From NCBI GenBank assembly GCA_028285245.1, contig JANQPY010000024.1, positions 1-49,461 of the forward strand: a stretch of DNA of 49,461 nt, in the 5' to 3' direction. The notes below the pieces were generated by a model. The model did no database searches. It was not told the origin of the DNA and saw only the letters and a program-made list of their open reading frames with translations. Both the position numbers and the translations under genes were made by a program. Positions 7,783-16,800 of this stretch are shown in pieces (positions within the stretch are counted from its first letter, which is position 1; each line of letters opens with the position of its first letter). The DNA comes from Gammaproteobacteria bacterium (lineage in GTDB: Bacteria > Pseudomonadota > Gammaproteobacteria > Steroidobacterales > GCA-2729495).

Positions 7783-9270
7783 GTGTCCACTAATGCATTG
7801 GTCTTTATCCGGCGGCTGGGACGCTGGCTCGGACCTTTGGCAGCCTTGATCACTTTTGCGGCTCTGCCAGAGATGTATGCAGACGCCACCGGGCAGGTCG
7901 TACCGTTAAGCGACGAGGCGCGCACTGCGGCGGCAGTGGCGGTCTGGATGGCAGTGTGGTGGATGACCGAAGCGATCCCGGTTTATGCAACGGCGTTGTT
8001 ACCTTTGACCCTGTTTCCATTGACCGGCGTGGCCACCGTTAAACAGACGGCGGCCAGTTATGGGCACGAGCTGGTTTTTCTTTTTCTCGGTGGTTTTGTG
8101 CTCGCTCTGGCGCTTGAACGCTGGGGGGTGCATCGTCGGCTTGCCCTCGCGGTGTTGGGCGTAGTCGGCAATCGTCCGGCACGCGTCATCGGTAGCTTCA
8201 TGCTAATCGCTGCATTCACGAGTATGTGGGTCACCAATACCGCGACCACGATCATGCTGCTGCCGGTTGCATTGAGTGTTCTGGGGCTGGTTCAGGAGCA
8301 GTCGGGCGCTGTTAGTCGCTTCGGAATCTGCCTGTTGCTGGGTATAGCCTATGCGGCCTCAATCGGCGGCATCGGCACGATCGTTGGCACAGCGCCCAAT
8401 CTATTCCTCGTTTCGTTTATCGAACAGCAGATGGGTGTCACGATCAGTTTTGCGCGCTGGATGTTAATTGGTGTCCCGCTGGTCGCCGTGTTTGTCCCGC
8501 TTTGCTGGCTCGTCCTTACCCGGTTCGTTTTTTGTCTCCCAAAGAAACCACTGGAGGGAATGGCCGAGGCGATCGCCCTGCAACGGCAGGATCTCAAACC
8601 CTTTGGGCAAGCCGAGCAGCTTACGCTGACGGTGTTTGTGTTAACCGCAGGCGCCTGGGTTTGCCGGCCGCTGCTCAGCGCCTGGACAGTCAATGACTGG
8701 CAGCCCTTTGCGGGTTTAACAGATCCGGGCATTGCCATTGCCGCAGCCCTGGCTCTATTCGTGATTCCAGCAGGGCGAGGGCAGTTTCTGATGGACTGGG
8801 CGACGGCCTCGCGCTTGCCCTGGGGCCTGTTAATTCTCTTCGGCGGAGGCTTGAGCCTGGCTGCGGCCATCGACGGCAGTGGCCTAAGCGCCTTCCTCGG
8901 CGCGCAGGCCAGCGCCCTGGGTGGCTTACCGATGTGGGTAGTCGTTGCCCTGGTGGTCGCGCTGATGATTCTGCTTACTGAAATGACCAGCAACACGGCC
9001 ACCACGGCAACACTGATTCCGGTGCTGTATGCGGTGGCCATCGGATTGCGGCTCGATCCGCTAATGATCATTGTGCCGGCGGGCATCGCAGCAAGCTGTG
9101 CCTTCATGCTGCCGGTAGCAACCCCGCCCAACGCCATAGTCTTCGGCTCGGGCCACATTCCGGTCTATCAGATGACACGCGCTGGCTGGTGGCTGAACTG
9201 CCTGGGCATTTGCCTGATCACGCTGCTAACCTACGTGCTGGCTATGCCCGTGCTGGCTGGATTGACGTGA
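7783..9270 (+). CDS. SLC13/DASS family sodium:dicarboxylate (or sulfate) symporter
   Basis: This is a 495-residue, strongly hydrophobic protein with about 11-12 predicted membrane segments. It carries the paired motifs of the divalent anion:Na+ symporter family: TNTATTIMLLP in the first half and TSNTATTATLIP in the second, with GTAPN and ATPPNA in the re-entrant loops. Substrates in the family include succinate, malate, citrate and sulfate; the sequence alone does not decide. The GTG start at 7783 is supported by GCGGAGG seven bases upstream. It lies 30 bp after fabH and 7 bp before the L,D-transpeptidase gene, so it may be co-transcribed with either. Confidence 0.9.
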   Translation: MSTNALVFIRRLGRWLGPLAALITFAALPEMYADATGQVVPLSDEARTAAAVAVWMAVWWMTEAIPVYATALLPLTLFPLTGVATVKQTAASYGHELVFLFLGGFVLALALERWGVHRRLALAVLGVVGNRPARVIGSFMLIAAFTSMWVTNTATTIMLLPVALSVLGLVQEQSGAVSRFGICLLLGIAYAASIGGIGTIVGTAPNLFLVSFIEQQMGVTISFARWMLIGVPLVAVFVPLCWLVLTRFVFCLPKKPLEGMAEAIALQRQDLKPFGQAEQLTLTVFVLTAGAWVCRPLLSAWTVNDWQPFAGLTDPGIAIAAALALFVIPAGRGQFLMDWATASRLPWGLLILFGGGLSLAAAIDGSGLSAFLGAQASALGGLPMWVVVALVVALMILLTEMTSNTATTATLIPVLYAVAIGLRLDPLMIIVPAGIAASCAFMLPVATPPNAIVFGSGHIPVYQMTRAGWWLNCLGICLITLLTYVLAMPVLAGLT

Positions 9271-9277
9271 GGCTCAA

Positions 9278-10282
9278 ATGAAATTGCTGCGCCACACTAT
9301 CGGGGTATTGATCGCAAGCCTCGCTGCGCCTGCTGCCATTGCAGATGTCTTCGTATTGCCGCCAGACACTGATGTTGTGGGGGCGGCTGGCACCGTCAAC
9401 GCCGCTTGGGAGGACACCCTGGTCGATGTAGGGCGCCGCTACGGCATCGGCTACCGGGAGTTAACCTGGGCCAATCCGGAAGTTGATCCATGGCTGCCTG
9501 GCCGTGGCACCGCCATTCAGTTGCCGACCCAGTACGTATTGCCACAAACAGAGCGGCGTGGACTGGTGGTCAACATCGCTGAGTATCGGATGTACTTCTT
9601 TGCGGAAGTTGATGGAATCCCGAGCGTTTCGACATTCCCTATTAGTATCGGCCGCATGGACTGGGCTACGCCGCTGGGCCAGGCCCGCATCACGGCCAAG
9701 ACTCGTAACCCCGCGTGGTACCCGCCGCAGTCTATTCGCCGTGAATATGAGCAGGATGGGCGCAGCCTGCCGAGAGTAGTGCCAGCTGGACCGGACAACC
9801 CACTAGGCGCCTACGCGCTGCGCTTGAGTGTGCCCGGTTACCTCATCCACGGTACCAACCGGCCTGCCGGCGTGGGTATGCGGGTTACCCACGGGTGCAT
9901 CAGGATGTTTCCGGAAGACATTGACTGGTTGTTTGATCAGGTCAGCGTGGAAACTCCGGTCAGGCTGATTAATCAGCCCTACAAGCTAGGTTGGCGGGGC
10001 GATGACTTGCTGCTCGAAGTGCATCCGCCGCTGGCTGAGGACGGAGAGAGTGAACAGCACGGCCTGACCGACATCACCGAGCTGTACATTCGGGCGACGC
10101 GCGACCGCCCGGCGAAGGTGGATTGGCGGCTGGTTGAACAGGTGTATGCGGAGCGTCTGGGCGTGGCCGTAGTGGTTGGTCAGGCACGCAAGGTTAAAGA
10201 AGCCAACGAGAGCGTGGTAAGTCGGCCGGCGGAGCAGGTGGCACCGGGCAAAAAAAAGCCGCGGCCTTCGGGCCGCGGCTGA
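9278..10282 (+). CDS. Periplasmic L,D-transpeptidase (YkuD/ErfK family) with LysM-like domain
   Basis: A signal peptide (about residues 1-22, cut after AIA) precedes a LysM-like segment (about 45-85, with YGIGYRELTWANPEVD) and a YkuD catalytic domain (about 95-230). The catalytic motif is HGTNRPAGVGMRVTHGC with Cys207, and the following IRM matches the family. Relatives crosslink peptidoglycan 3-3 or attach Braun-type lipoprotein to it. The convergent neighbour encodes a lipoprotein ending in lysine, so attachment is a reasonable inference. The last codons (KKKPRPSGRG) are read from the neighbour's terminator, so this tail is probably not functional. Length 334 aa, similar to ErfK/YbiS. Confidence 0.93.
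   Translation: MKLLRHTIGVLIASLAAPAAIADVFVLPPDTDVVGAAGTVNAAWEDTLVDVGRRYGIGYRELTWANPEVDPWLPGRGTAIQLPTQYVLPQTERRGLVVNIAEYRMYFFAEVDGIPSVSTFPISIGRMDWATPLGQARITAKTRNPAWYPPQSIRREYEQDGRSLPRVVPAGPDNPLGAYALRLSVPGYLIHGTNRPAGVGMRVTHGCIRMFPEDIDWLFDQVSVETPVRLINQPYKLGWRGDDLLLEVHPPLAEDGESEQHGLTDITELYIRATRDRPAKVDWRLVEQVYAERLGVAVVVGQARKVKEANESVVSRPAEQVAPGKKKPRPSGRG
10250..10279 (-). terminator. Rho-independent terminator of the lipoprotein gene
   Basis: A perfect 9-bp stem (GCCGCGGCC / GGCCGCGGC) with a 4-nt loop lies at 10258-10279. On the minus strand it is followed by eight T residues (10250-10257). It ends the lpp-like transcript 22 bp after its stop codon. It lies inside the 3' end of the convergent L,D-transpeptidase gene and supplies that gene's last ten codons. 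Confidence 0.92.
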
Positions 10283-10301
10283 ATTCTGTAGACAGTAGTC
10301 C

Positions 10302-10619
10302 TTACTTGGACTGACTGCGCTGGAACATGCGGTCGATTTTTTCGTTCGTCGCGTCACAGCAGGCCTGGCTCTGGTTCGCTGCGTTCAGCGCCTGATTGGC
10401 GGTGCTTTGTGCAGCAGAAGCCATCTGGCGGGCCTCAGAAACATTTGCGCCGGCAGCGTCTGCCGTTGATTTGGCAGCACTGGCGTCAGCAGAGATTCGA
10501 TCAACCCGTTCTTTCAGGTCGTTAATCTGGCTTTGCATATCAGCTGCACAGCCGGTGGTCAGCAGCATCAAGCCGGCAACCGCGCCAACTTTCAATGCAG
10601 TCTGGATGGTATTGCTCAT
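10302..10619 (-). CDS. OprI/Lpp-like murein lipoprotein (alanine-zipper)
   Basis: The 105-residue product starts with a lipoprotein signal peptide ending in the lipobox LLTTGC, followed by an alanine-rich heptad coiled coil (repeats such as AQSTANQALNAANQ) and a C-terminus of RSQSK. This layout matches Braun lipoprotein and Pseudomonas OprI, which trimerise and tie the outer membrane to peptidoglycan through the C-terminal lysine. A pair of cysteines (ACCDA) shortly before the end is not seen in E. coli Lpp. The start at 10619 is chosen because GAGGA lies nine bases upstream; an 18-residue longer reading lacks this. It has its own promoter and terminator, so it is monocistronic. Confidence 0.85.
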   Translation of the reverse strand: MSNTIQTALKVGAVAGLMLLTTGCAADMQSQINDLKERVDRISADASAAKSTADAAGANVSEARQMASAAQSTANQALNAANQSQACCDATNEKIDRMFQRSQSK

Positions 10620-10693
10620 CAAAAAATCCTCATGAAACAACAATGGCCCCAAGCGGCGAGTGACTTGTTTCACTCACCCCGTAAGACGGCGCA

Positions 10694-10722
10694 ATCATGA
10701 CCTAGACATTGTTAAATCGCAA
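10694..10722 (-). promoter_or_regulatory. Probable promoter of the Lpp-like gene
   Basis: On the minus strand TTGCGA (10717-10722), a 17-bp spacer and CATGAT (10694-10699) form a reasonable sigma-70 promoter. Transcription would start near 10687, leaving a leader of about 70 nt that includes a small 6-bp hairpin (10658-10675). Confidence 0.5.
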
Positions 10723-10806
10723 CGCAGCTTAAACAGAGCCGCTGGCTGTTTCGGCTCTGGCGGTGATCGCCTGAAATGCAGGTGGGGCGGGCGCTGTAGC
10801 GGACTT

Positions 10807-10828
10807 GAGCAGTTTTTCAGAACTGCTC
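10807..10828. repeat. Perfect 8-bp inverted repeat upstream of lexA
   Basis: GAGCAGTT and AACTGCTC flank a 6-nt centre directly upstream of the lexA promoter. It is too long and poorly spaced to be a LexA box and has no T-tract. It may be an operator for another regulator or a transcript-ending hairpin. Confidence 0.5.
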
Positions 10829-10857
10829 TTGCAAGTCAGCTATAACTGTATAAGAAT
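10829..10857 (+). promoter_or_regulatory. Probable lexA promoter
   Basis: TTGCAA (10829-10834) and AAGAAT (10852-10857) are 17 bp apart. The -10 lies inside the SOS box, so LexA bound there would block RNA polymerase. Transcription would start near 10864, about 26 nt before the lexA ATG. Confidence 0.5.
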
Positions 10858-10861
10858 ACAG
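10846..10861. promoter_or_regulatory. LexA-binding SOS box
   Basis: CTGTATAAGAATACAG is an exact CTG-N10-CAG operator of the E. coli/gammaproteobacterial type with an AT-rich centre. It sits 28 bp before the lexA start, implying autoregulation and damage-induced expression of lexA and possibly the imu genes behind it. Confidence 0.92.
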
Positions 10862-10889
10862 CGCTGTTTAGATTTACAGGCTTTGGAAA

Positions 10890-11513
10890 ATGGCCGAACT
10901 TACCCCCCGACAGTCAGAAATTCTCTCTTTTATTCAAGACTTTATGGAAGAAACCGGAATGCCGCCTACACGTGCGGAAATTGCCCGGGAGCTGGGTTTT
11001 AAATCGGTAAATGCTGCTGAGGATCACGTTCGGGCTTTGCAGCGTAAGGGCGTAATCGAGCTGATTCCCGGAACTTCCCGAGGCATCCGGCTGAAAGATT
11101 TCATGCGCGAGCAGCTTGGCCTGCCGCTGATCGGCCGGGTAGCTGCCGGTAACCCGATCCTGGCGGAAGAGAACATCGAGGGCCATTACCGCATCGATAC
11201 CTCGCTATTCGACCCTCGGCCACATTTCATGCTGCGTGTTCAGGGAATGAGCATGCGGGATGTTGGCATTTTAGATGGTGACCTGGTCGCGGTGCATCGT
11301 ACGCCCGAGGTGCGTAATGGCCAGATCATCGTGGCGCGGCTTGAAGATGAGGTAACGGTTAAGCGTTACCGGCAGGACGATCGCTTTGTGTGTTGGCTCA
11401 TGCCGGAGAACGAAGAGTTTGAACCCATCAAAGTTGATCTGCGTGAGCAGCCAATGGTGATCGAGGGTGTTGTTGTGGGGTTGCTGCGCAACGGTATGCC
11501 CATGCTGAACTAG
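10890..11513 (+). CDS. lexA: LexA repressor
   Basis: The 207-residue protein has an N-terminal winged helix (residues 1-70, [12 protein letters not shown] and [13 protein letters not shown]) and a C-terminal S24 peptidase domain. The self-cleavage bond is Ala86-Gly87 (VAAGNP), with catalytic Ser121 (GMSMRD) and Lys158 (VTVKRY), as expected. RecA filaments on single-stranded DNA stimulate cleavage and release the SOS genes. The operator in front of the gene is the matching CTG-N10-CAG type. It is followed after 112 bp by imuA-imuB-dnaE2, the arrangement known from lexA-imuAB-dnaE2 cassettes of many proteobacteria. Confidence 0.97.
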   Translation: MAELTPRQSEILSFIQDFMEETGMPPTRAEIARELGFKSVNAAEDHVRALQRKGVIELIPGTSRGIRLKDFMREQLGLPLIGRVAAGNPILAEENIEGHYRIDTSLFDPRPHFMLRVQGMSMRDVGILDGDLVAVHRTPEVRNGQIIVARLEDEVTVKRYRQDDRFVCWLMPENEEFEPIKVDLREQPMVIEGVVVGLLRNGMPMLN

Positions 11514-11625
11514 AGCAGCCTGCTAAAAACCTTTAGCCGTTTGCTATTTCGTTCCAGAGAGACTGATCTCTCTCATCTGAGGTCTTTTTAATAGACTGCT
11601 AAACACAAAAAAATTATAACTAGAA

Positions 11626-12255
11626 ATGTCATCAAGGCATCAGCTTAACGCGCTGCTGGAGCACCCGCAGATCTGGCGGGCAACGCATTACCAACCTTCG
11701 GAACACACAGTAGTGGCAACCGGTTTTGGAGTGCTTGACCGGGCCCTGGCTGGCGGTTGGCCGACCAGCGATTTAAGTGAGCTTCTGGTTGCGCAGTGGG
11801 GGATGGGCGAGTTTGGTTTACTGGTGCCTGCCCTGCGTAGTTTGTGTAGCGATTTATCCGTAACCGGCTGGATCAACCTGATTAACCCTCCTTACATTCC
11901 CTATGCTCCAGGTCTTGCCGCAGCGCAGATCGATATTTCCAGGCTATTGGTAGTCAGCGGTGCTGACAATAGTGATGCCTGTTGGGCAATGGAACAGGCC
12001 TTACATAGCCGTAGTTGTGCCGCGGTAGTTGCCTGGTGCGATACCTTAAGCGGACAAAGCCTTCGTCGTCTGCAGCTGGCTGCACAAGCCGGCTGCTGCC
12101 TGGCTGTTTTGTTCAGACACGAACGTTATCGGCACCAGCGCTCGCCGGCGGCATTGCGGACCTGGCTGCATAAACGCAATACGTCTGGACTGCAGATAGA
12201 AATATTGAAGCATCGCGGTAATCGGCCATCACGGCTGGTACTAGAGAACCTCTAA
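11626..12255 (+). CDS. imuA: ImuA, RecA/SulA-like protein of the translesion mutagenesis cassette
   Basis: The 209-residue protein resembles the RecA/SulA superfamily: ATGFGVLDRALAGGWP at the start, and WINLINPPYIPYAPGLA, which is close to the SulA core. A functional Walker A motif is not visible, as in the SulA-like ImuA group of pseudomonads. Position directly between lexA and imuB makes the assignment secure. ImuA is required for DnaE2/ImuB-dependent mutagenesis, probably as an adaptor. No good ribosome-binding site precedes the ATG. The 112-bp gap after lexA is AT-rich and holds no CTG-N10-CAG box, so co-transcription with lexA is likely. Confidence 0.88.
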   Translation: MSSRHQLNALLEHPQIWRATHYQPSEHTVVATGFGVLDRALAGGWPTSDLSELLVAQWGMGEFGLLVPALRSLCSDLSVTGWINLINPPYIPYAPGLAAAQIDISRLLVVSGADNSDACWAMEQALHSRSCAAVVAWCDTLSGQSLRRLQLAAQAGCCLAVLFRHERYRHQRSPAALRTWLHKRNTSGLQIEILKHRGNRPSRLVLENL

Positions 12256-12330
12256 TCAAGTGTCGAAAGCGCTGAGCAAACGAGAATTGATTGGAAGTTC
12301 TCTGGATAGCTAACGTTCCGCTACTGTCTG

Positions 12331-13893
12331 GTGGCCGATCGTTTTGACCAATATCCGCTTTTTGAGCCACCCGCGATGGATCGGCTGGCTCGTCCGCATT
12401 TTTCCGAGGCAGCCACCGCTCCCATTGAGCCTGAGGCAGCTGCGAGCGATCGGTTATGGCTGTGTTTGCGCTGCCCAATGCTGCCGTTAGAGGTGCTGGG
12501 CGCGCCTGCTACACGCCCACTAGCGGTACTCGCTGCCAATCAGCGCCAGGCACGTGTTTTGGTCTGTAACACTCTGGCCAGCAAGCAAGGTGTTAAGCCT
12601 GGACTCTCCGCCAGTGCGGCGCTTGCGCTATCACCACAGTTAAGCTTGTTACCTAGAGACGAACGCCGCGAGCAGAATGCGCTGCGGGCATTGGCCAGGC
12701 TCGCCTGCTGCTACACGCCTAATATCAGCCTGCAGGAACCTGATGTATTGCTGCTTGAGATCAGCGGCAGCCTCCGTTTGTATGGTGGCGCCGATAATCT
12801 GCATGCAGCATTTGTACGCGCAGTCGTGGCACGCGGCCATTATCCGTTCACAGCGATAGCGCCCTCGGCAAGGGCTTCCTGGTGGCTGACACTAGCCCGC
12901 CTGCAGGTGGTTATTACCAGTGCCTCCAGATTAATCACAGGCCTTGCTCCCTTGCCTCTGAGCTGTCTGGGATGGCCTGCAGGAAGACTGCAGCGCTTCA
13001 ACTCTATAGGCGTTCGAACTTTAGGCGACTGTCAGCGTTTGTCCCGGGATGGGTTGTACAGACGTTTCGGCAAACAATGCCTGCAAGAGCTGGATGAGGC
13101 GTATGCACGTATACCGGAAGTGCGCGAGTGGTTTCGGCCTCGGCAGCATTTTTATAGACGCCTGGAGCTGCCCTCAGAAACCAGTGATCTGTCGTCTCTT
13201 ACCACCGCACTGGGCCCACTATTAGATCAGCTGGCAGGCGTTCTCATACGCCGGCAGCAATCTGTTCAGGTAGTCTGGCTTTGTATCGAGCATGCGGATT
13301 GCCAGCCAGGCATGCTGCGTTTGGGGTTGTTATCAAGTTCTGCTGATATTCAGCAGATTCGCGAGCTGCTTGATTTGCGCCTGGCCTCGCTGTCTTTAAG
13401 TGCACCTGCGATAGCGGTAGCAATGCGGGCATTTTTAGTAGACCGGTCAGCGGAGCAAAGCCCCGGGTTATTTCACGATCAACATTCGGCTGCCGTGTCA
13501 GATCAGCAGCTACTGGCCCGTCTTAAAGCCCGGCTTGGCGACACCGCAGTGCACGGCCTGCAGGTGTTGGCCGAACAGCGGCCCGAATATGCATGGAGGC
13601 CGGTTGCTGATCCGCCACAGCACGCTGATGCGCAGGTTTTTTCCGGCCCCTTGCGGCAACGGCCGCTGTGGATGTTGCCGGAGCCGCTGCGCCTGCATGA
13701 GGTAGATGAGCAGCCGGTGTACCAGGGTCAGGTGGAGTTCCTGAGTGGCCCAGAGCGTATCGAATATGGCTGGTGGGACGGCCGGGATGTGCGCCGTGAC
13801 TATTACCGGGCGACTAATGCCGGAGGCCTTTGCCTATGGCTCTTCCGCGACCTGCGTGATGGGCGCTGGTTTTTGCAGGGTCTGTTTGAGTGA
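12331..13893 (+). CDS. imuB: ImuB, catalytically inactive Y-family polymerase homologue
   Basis: The Y-family fold begins at LWLCLRCPMLPLEVLG (about residue 47), and helix-hairpin-helix sequence SIGVRTLGDCQRLSRDGL and a little-finger region follow. The acidic catalytic residues of active Y-family polymerases are absent, as in ImuB generally; ImuB links DnaE2 to the sliding clamp. No ATG is available close to the family's usual start. The GTG at 12331 gives 520 aa with about 45 extra N-terminal residues. That extension contains QYPLF (residues 7-11), which fits the QxxLF clamp-binding pattern; a second candidate, SPGLF, lies in the C-terminal half. The stop overlaps the dnaE2 start. Confidence 0.9.
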   Translation: MADRFDQYPLFEPPAMDRLARPHFSEAATAPIEPEAAASDRLWLCLRCPMLPLEVLGAPATRPLAVLAANQRQARVLVCNTLASKQGVKPGLSASAALALSPQLSLLPRDERREQNALRALARLACCYTPNISLQEPDVLLLEISGSLRLYGGADNLHAAFVRAVVARGHYPFTAIAPSARASWWLTLARLQVVITSASRLITGLAPLPLSCLGWPAGRLQRFNSIGVRTLGDCQRLSRDGLYRRFGKQCLQELDEAYARIPEVREWFRPRQHFYRRLELPSETSDLSSLTTALGPLLDQLAGVLIRRQQSVQVVWLCIEHADCQPGMLRLGLLSSSADIQQIRELLDLRLASLSLSAPAIAVAMRAFLVDRSAEQSPGLFHDQHSAAVSDQQLLARLKARLGDTAVHGLQVLAEQRPEYAWRPVADPPQHADAQVFSGPLRQRPLWMLPEPLRLHEVDEQPVYQGQVEFLSGPERIEYGWWDGRDVRRDYYRATNAGGLCLWLFRDLRDGRWFLQGLFE

Positions 13894-16800
13894 TAAGTGG
13901 TCAGTCCGATTTGTCGCTGCCTTACGCTGAACTGCACTGTCTGAGTAATTTCACTTTTCTGCGTGGCGCCTCACACCCGGAGGAGTTGGTTGCTCAGGCC
14001 GTTCAGTTGGGCTACCGCGCGCTGGCCATCACGGATGAGTGTTCCGTGGCGGGTATCGTCAGGGCGCACGCGGCTGCGCGAAAAACCTCTCTGCAGCTCA
14101 TCGTCGGCAGCGAGTTTACCTTGCAAGACGGATTGCGTCTGGTGTTGCTGGCGCAAAACCGTCAGGGCTATGGGCAGCTATGCCGATTGATTAGTCAGGC
14201 TCGCAGGGCAGCCGTCAAGGGTAGCTATTTCCTGCAACGCGATGATTTAGAGCAAGGCCTCGGTCATTGTCTGGCATTGTGGTTACCGGGTGATCCGCCA
14301 GATCAAAGCGCCGCTGACTGGTTGGCCGCTACGTTCCGTGACCGGGCGTACCTTGCTGTAGAGCTGTTTGCTGGTCCTGATGATGCGGTTCGTCTCAAAA
14401 ATCTGCAGGCCTGTGCCCAGGCGGCCGGCTTGCCACTGGTTGCCAGTTCAGATGTGCATATGCACAGTCGCCGCCGCCGGCCTTTGCAGGATGCGCTCAC
14501 GGCCATTCGTCTGCGCCAGTCAATTGCCCGGGCGGCTCCTGGTCTTTACGTTAACGGCGAACGTCATTTGCGTAGCCTGCCGGCACTGCGGCGGCTGTAT
14601 CCGGATAGCTTGCTGGCGGCTAGCGCTATGCTCTGCCGGCGCATTGATTTTTCCCTGGATGAGCTTTGCTATACCTATCCGGCGGAACTGGTGCCCGTTG
14701 GTGAATCGCCGGCATCCCACCTACGCAAGCTGACTCTGGCGGGCGCGCAGCAGCGCTGGCCTGGGGGTACACCTGCGACTGTCAAGCAGTTGATCAGTCA
14801 CGAGCTGGCGCTGATCACTGAGCTTGGCTACGAGCACTATTTTTTGACGGTTCATGATCTGGTCAGGTTTGCCCGCAGCCGGGGCATTCTTTGTCAGGGG
14901 CGTGGCTCAGCAGCCAATTCCGCCGTGTGCTTTTGCTTGAGGATTACCGAGGTTGATCCAGCACGCATGTCAATGCTGGTTGAGCGATTTATCTCCAAAG
15001 AGCGAGACGAGCCTCCCGATATTGATGTCGATTTCGAACATGAGCGTCGCGAAGAGGTTATTCAGTACATTTATGGGAAATATGGTCGTGATCGGGCGGC
15101 ATTGGCTGCAACGGTTGTTCGTTATTGCCCGCGTAGTGCGTTGCGCGACCTGGGCGGGGCGCTGGACTTATCTGAGCTGCAGGTTGATCAGTTAGCAAAG
15201 TCGATGCAGTGGTGGGATGGCAATACCATTGCCGCAGAAAATATCCGTGCAGTCGGCCTGGATCCGGAATCACCGGTAATGCGCGCCTTAGTGTTTCTGT
15301 CTGGCGAGTTAATGGGCTTCCCGCGGCATTTATCTCAGCACGTTGGCGGTTTTGTGATTTCACACAGACCACTTACTGAACTGGTGCCTATAGAAAACGC
15401 GGCCATGCCGGATCGCACTGTTATTCAATGGGATAAAGATGACCTTGATGAGCTGGGTCTGCTGAAAGTTGATGTGCTGGGCTTGGGAATGCTGACTGCC
15501 ATTCGCCGCAGCCTGGACCTGGTCAATGACTATCGGGGTAGTGATCTGAGCCTGGCCCGCGTGCCTGCCGAAGATCCTGCTGTCTACGACATGATTTGTC
15601 GCGCCGACACCATGGGCGTGTTTCAGATTGAATCGCGCGCTCAGATGTCCATGCTGCCCAGGCTAAGGCCCAGGTGTTATTACGACCTGGTGATTGAGGT
15701 AGCCATCGTGCGTCCGGGGCCGATTCAAGGTGAGATGGTGCATCCCTACCTGCGGCGTCGGAACGGTGAGGAGCCTGTGACTTATCCCAGTGAGGATGTC
15801 CGTGAGGTTTTGCAAAGAACCTTGGGCGTGCCCATATTTCAGGAGCAGGTAATGCAGCTGGCCATTGTCGCAGCCGGGTTTACACCGGGTGAGGCAGACA
15901 GTCTGCGTCGGGCGATGGCAGCCTGGCGCCGCCGCGGTAGCCTGGGACCTTTTGAGCAGCGTCTAATCGACGGTATGCGTCAACGCGGCTATTCAATTAA
16001 TTTCGCCCGACAAATCTTTAATCAAATTCTTGGCTTTGGCGAGTATGGATTCCCTGAGTCGCATGCAGCCAGCTTTGCCTTGCTGGTGTACGTTTCTGCA
16101 TGGCTGAAACATCATGAGCCGGCGGCCTTCTTTTGCGCGCTACTAAATAGTCAGCCCATGGGCTTTTACGCGCCTTCACAGCTGGTGCAGTGTGCACGCC
16201 GGCAGGGCGTGGAGGTTCGTCCCGTCGATGTCGCGCATAGCGCCTATGAGTGCACGCTGGAGGGAGACAAAAAATCTCCGCCAGCCCTGCGGTTGGGTTT
16301 TTCCCGGGTTAAGGGCCTGAAGCAGGCGGCAGCCGAACGCATAGTCGAGGCGCGCCGAACAGGACCTTTCGCAAGCGTTACTGAGTTGAGGGAACGCGGT
16401 GGTCTGCAGCAGCAGGATTTGTCGGTATTGGCTGATGCGGATGCTCTAAGGCGGCTCACCGGCCATCGACATCAGGCGGTTTGGCAGGCGATTGGGGTTG
16501 AGCCCGCGCTGCCGTTGTTTGGTCATGCGGGGCCGGCTGAGGCGTTGCCAATGCTGCGTCGCCCACTGGAGGGCGAGGAGATTCAAGCGGACTATTCCCG
16601 GCTGGGTTTAAGTTTGCGGCGCCATCCGCTGGCATTGATTAGACGAGAGCTTGCCTGCCGAGATCTGGCAAGCGCATCGGCGGTGATCGCACGTGAGCAT
16701 GGGAGTAAGGTGGCGGCCGCCGGGCTCGTGATCTCGCGCCAGCGTCCTGGCAGCGCTGCCGGAGTGGTATTCGTCACGCTGGAAGACGAAACCGGTTATC

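Noticed and set aside
8349-9158. 269-codon ORF opposite the DASS transporter
   Set aside because: It is the antisense of a hydrophobic coding region, with Ser/Arg/Ala-rich composition and no motif. The transporter frame carries clear SNT motifs.
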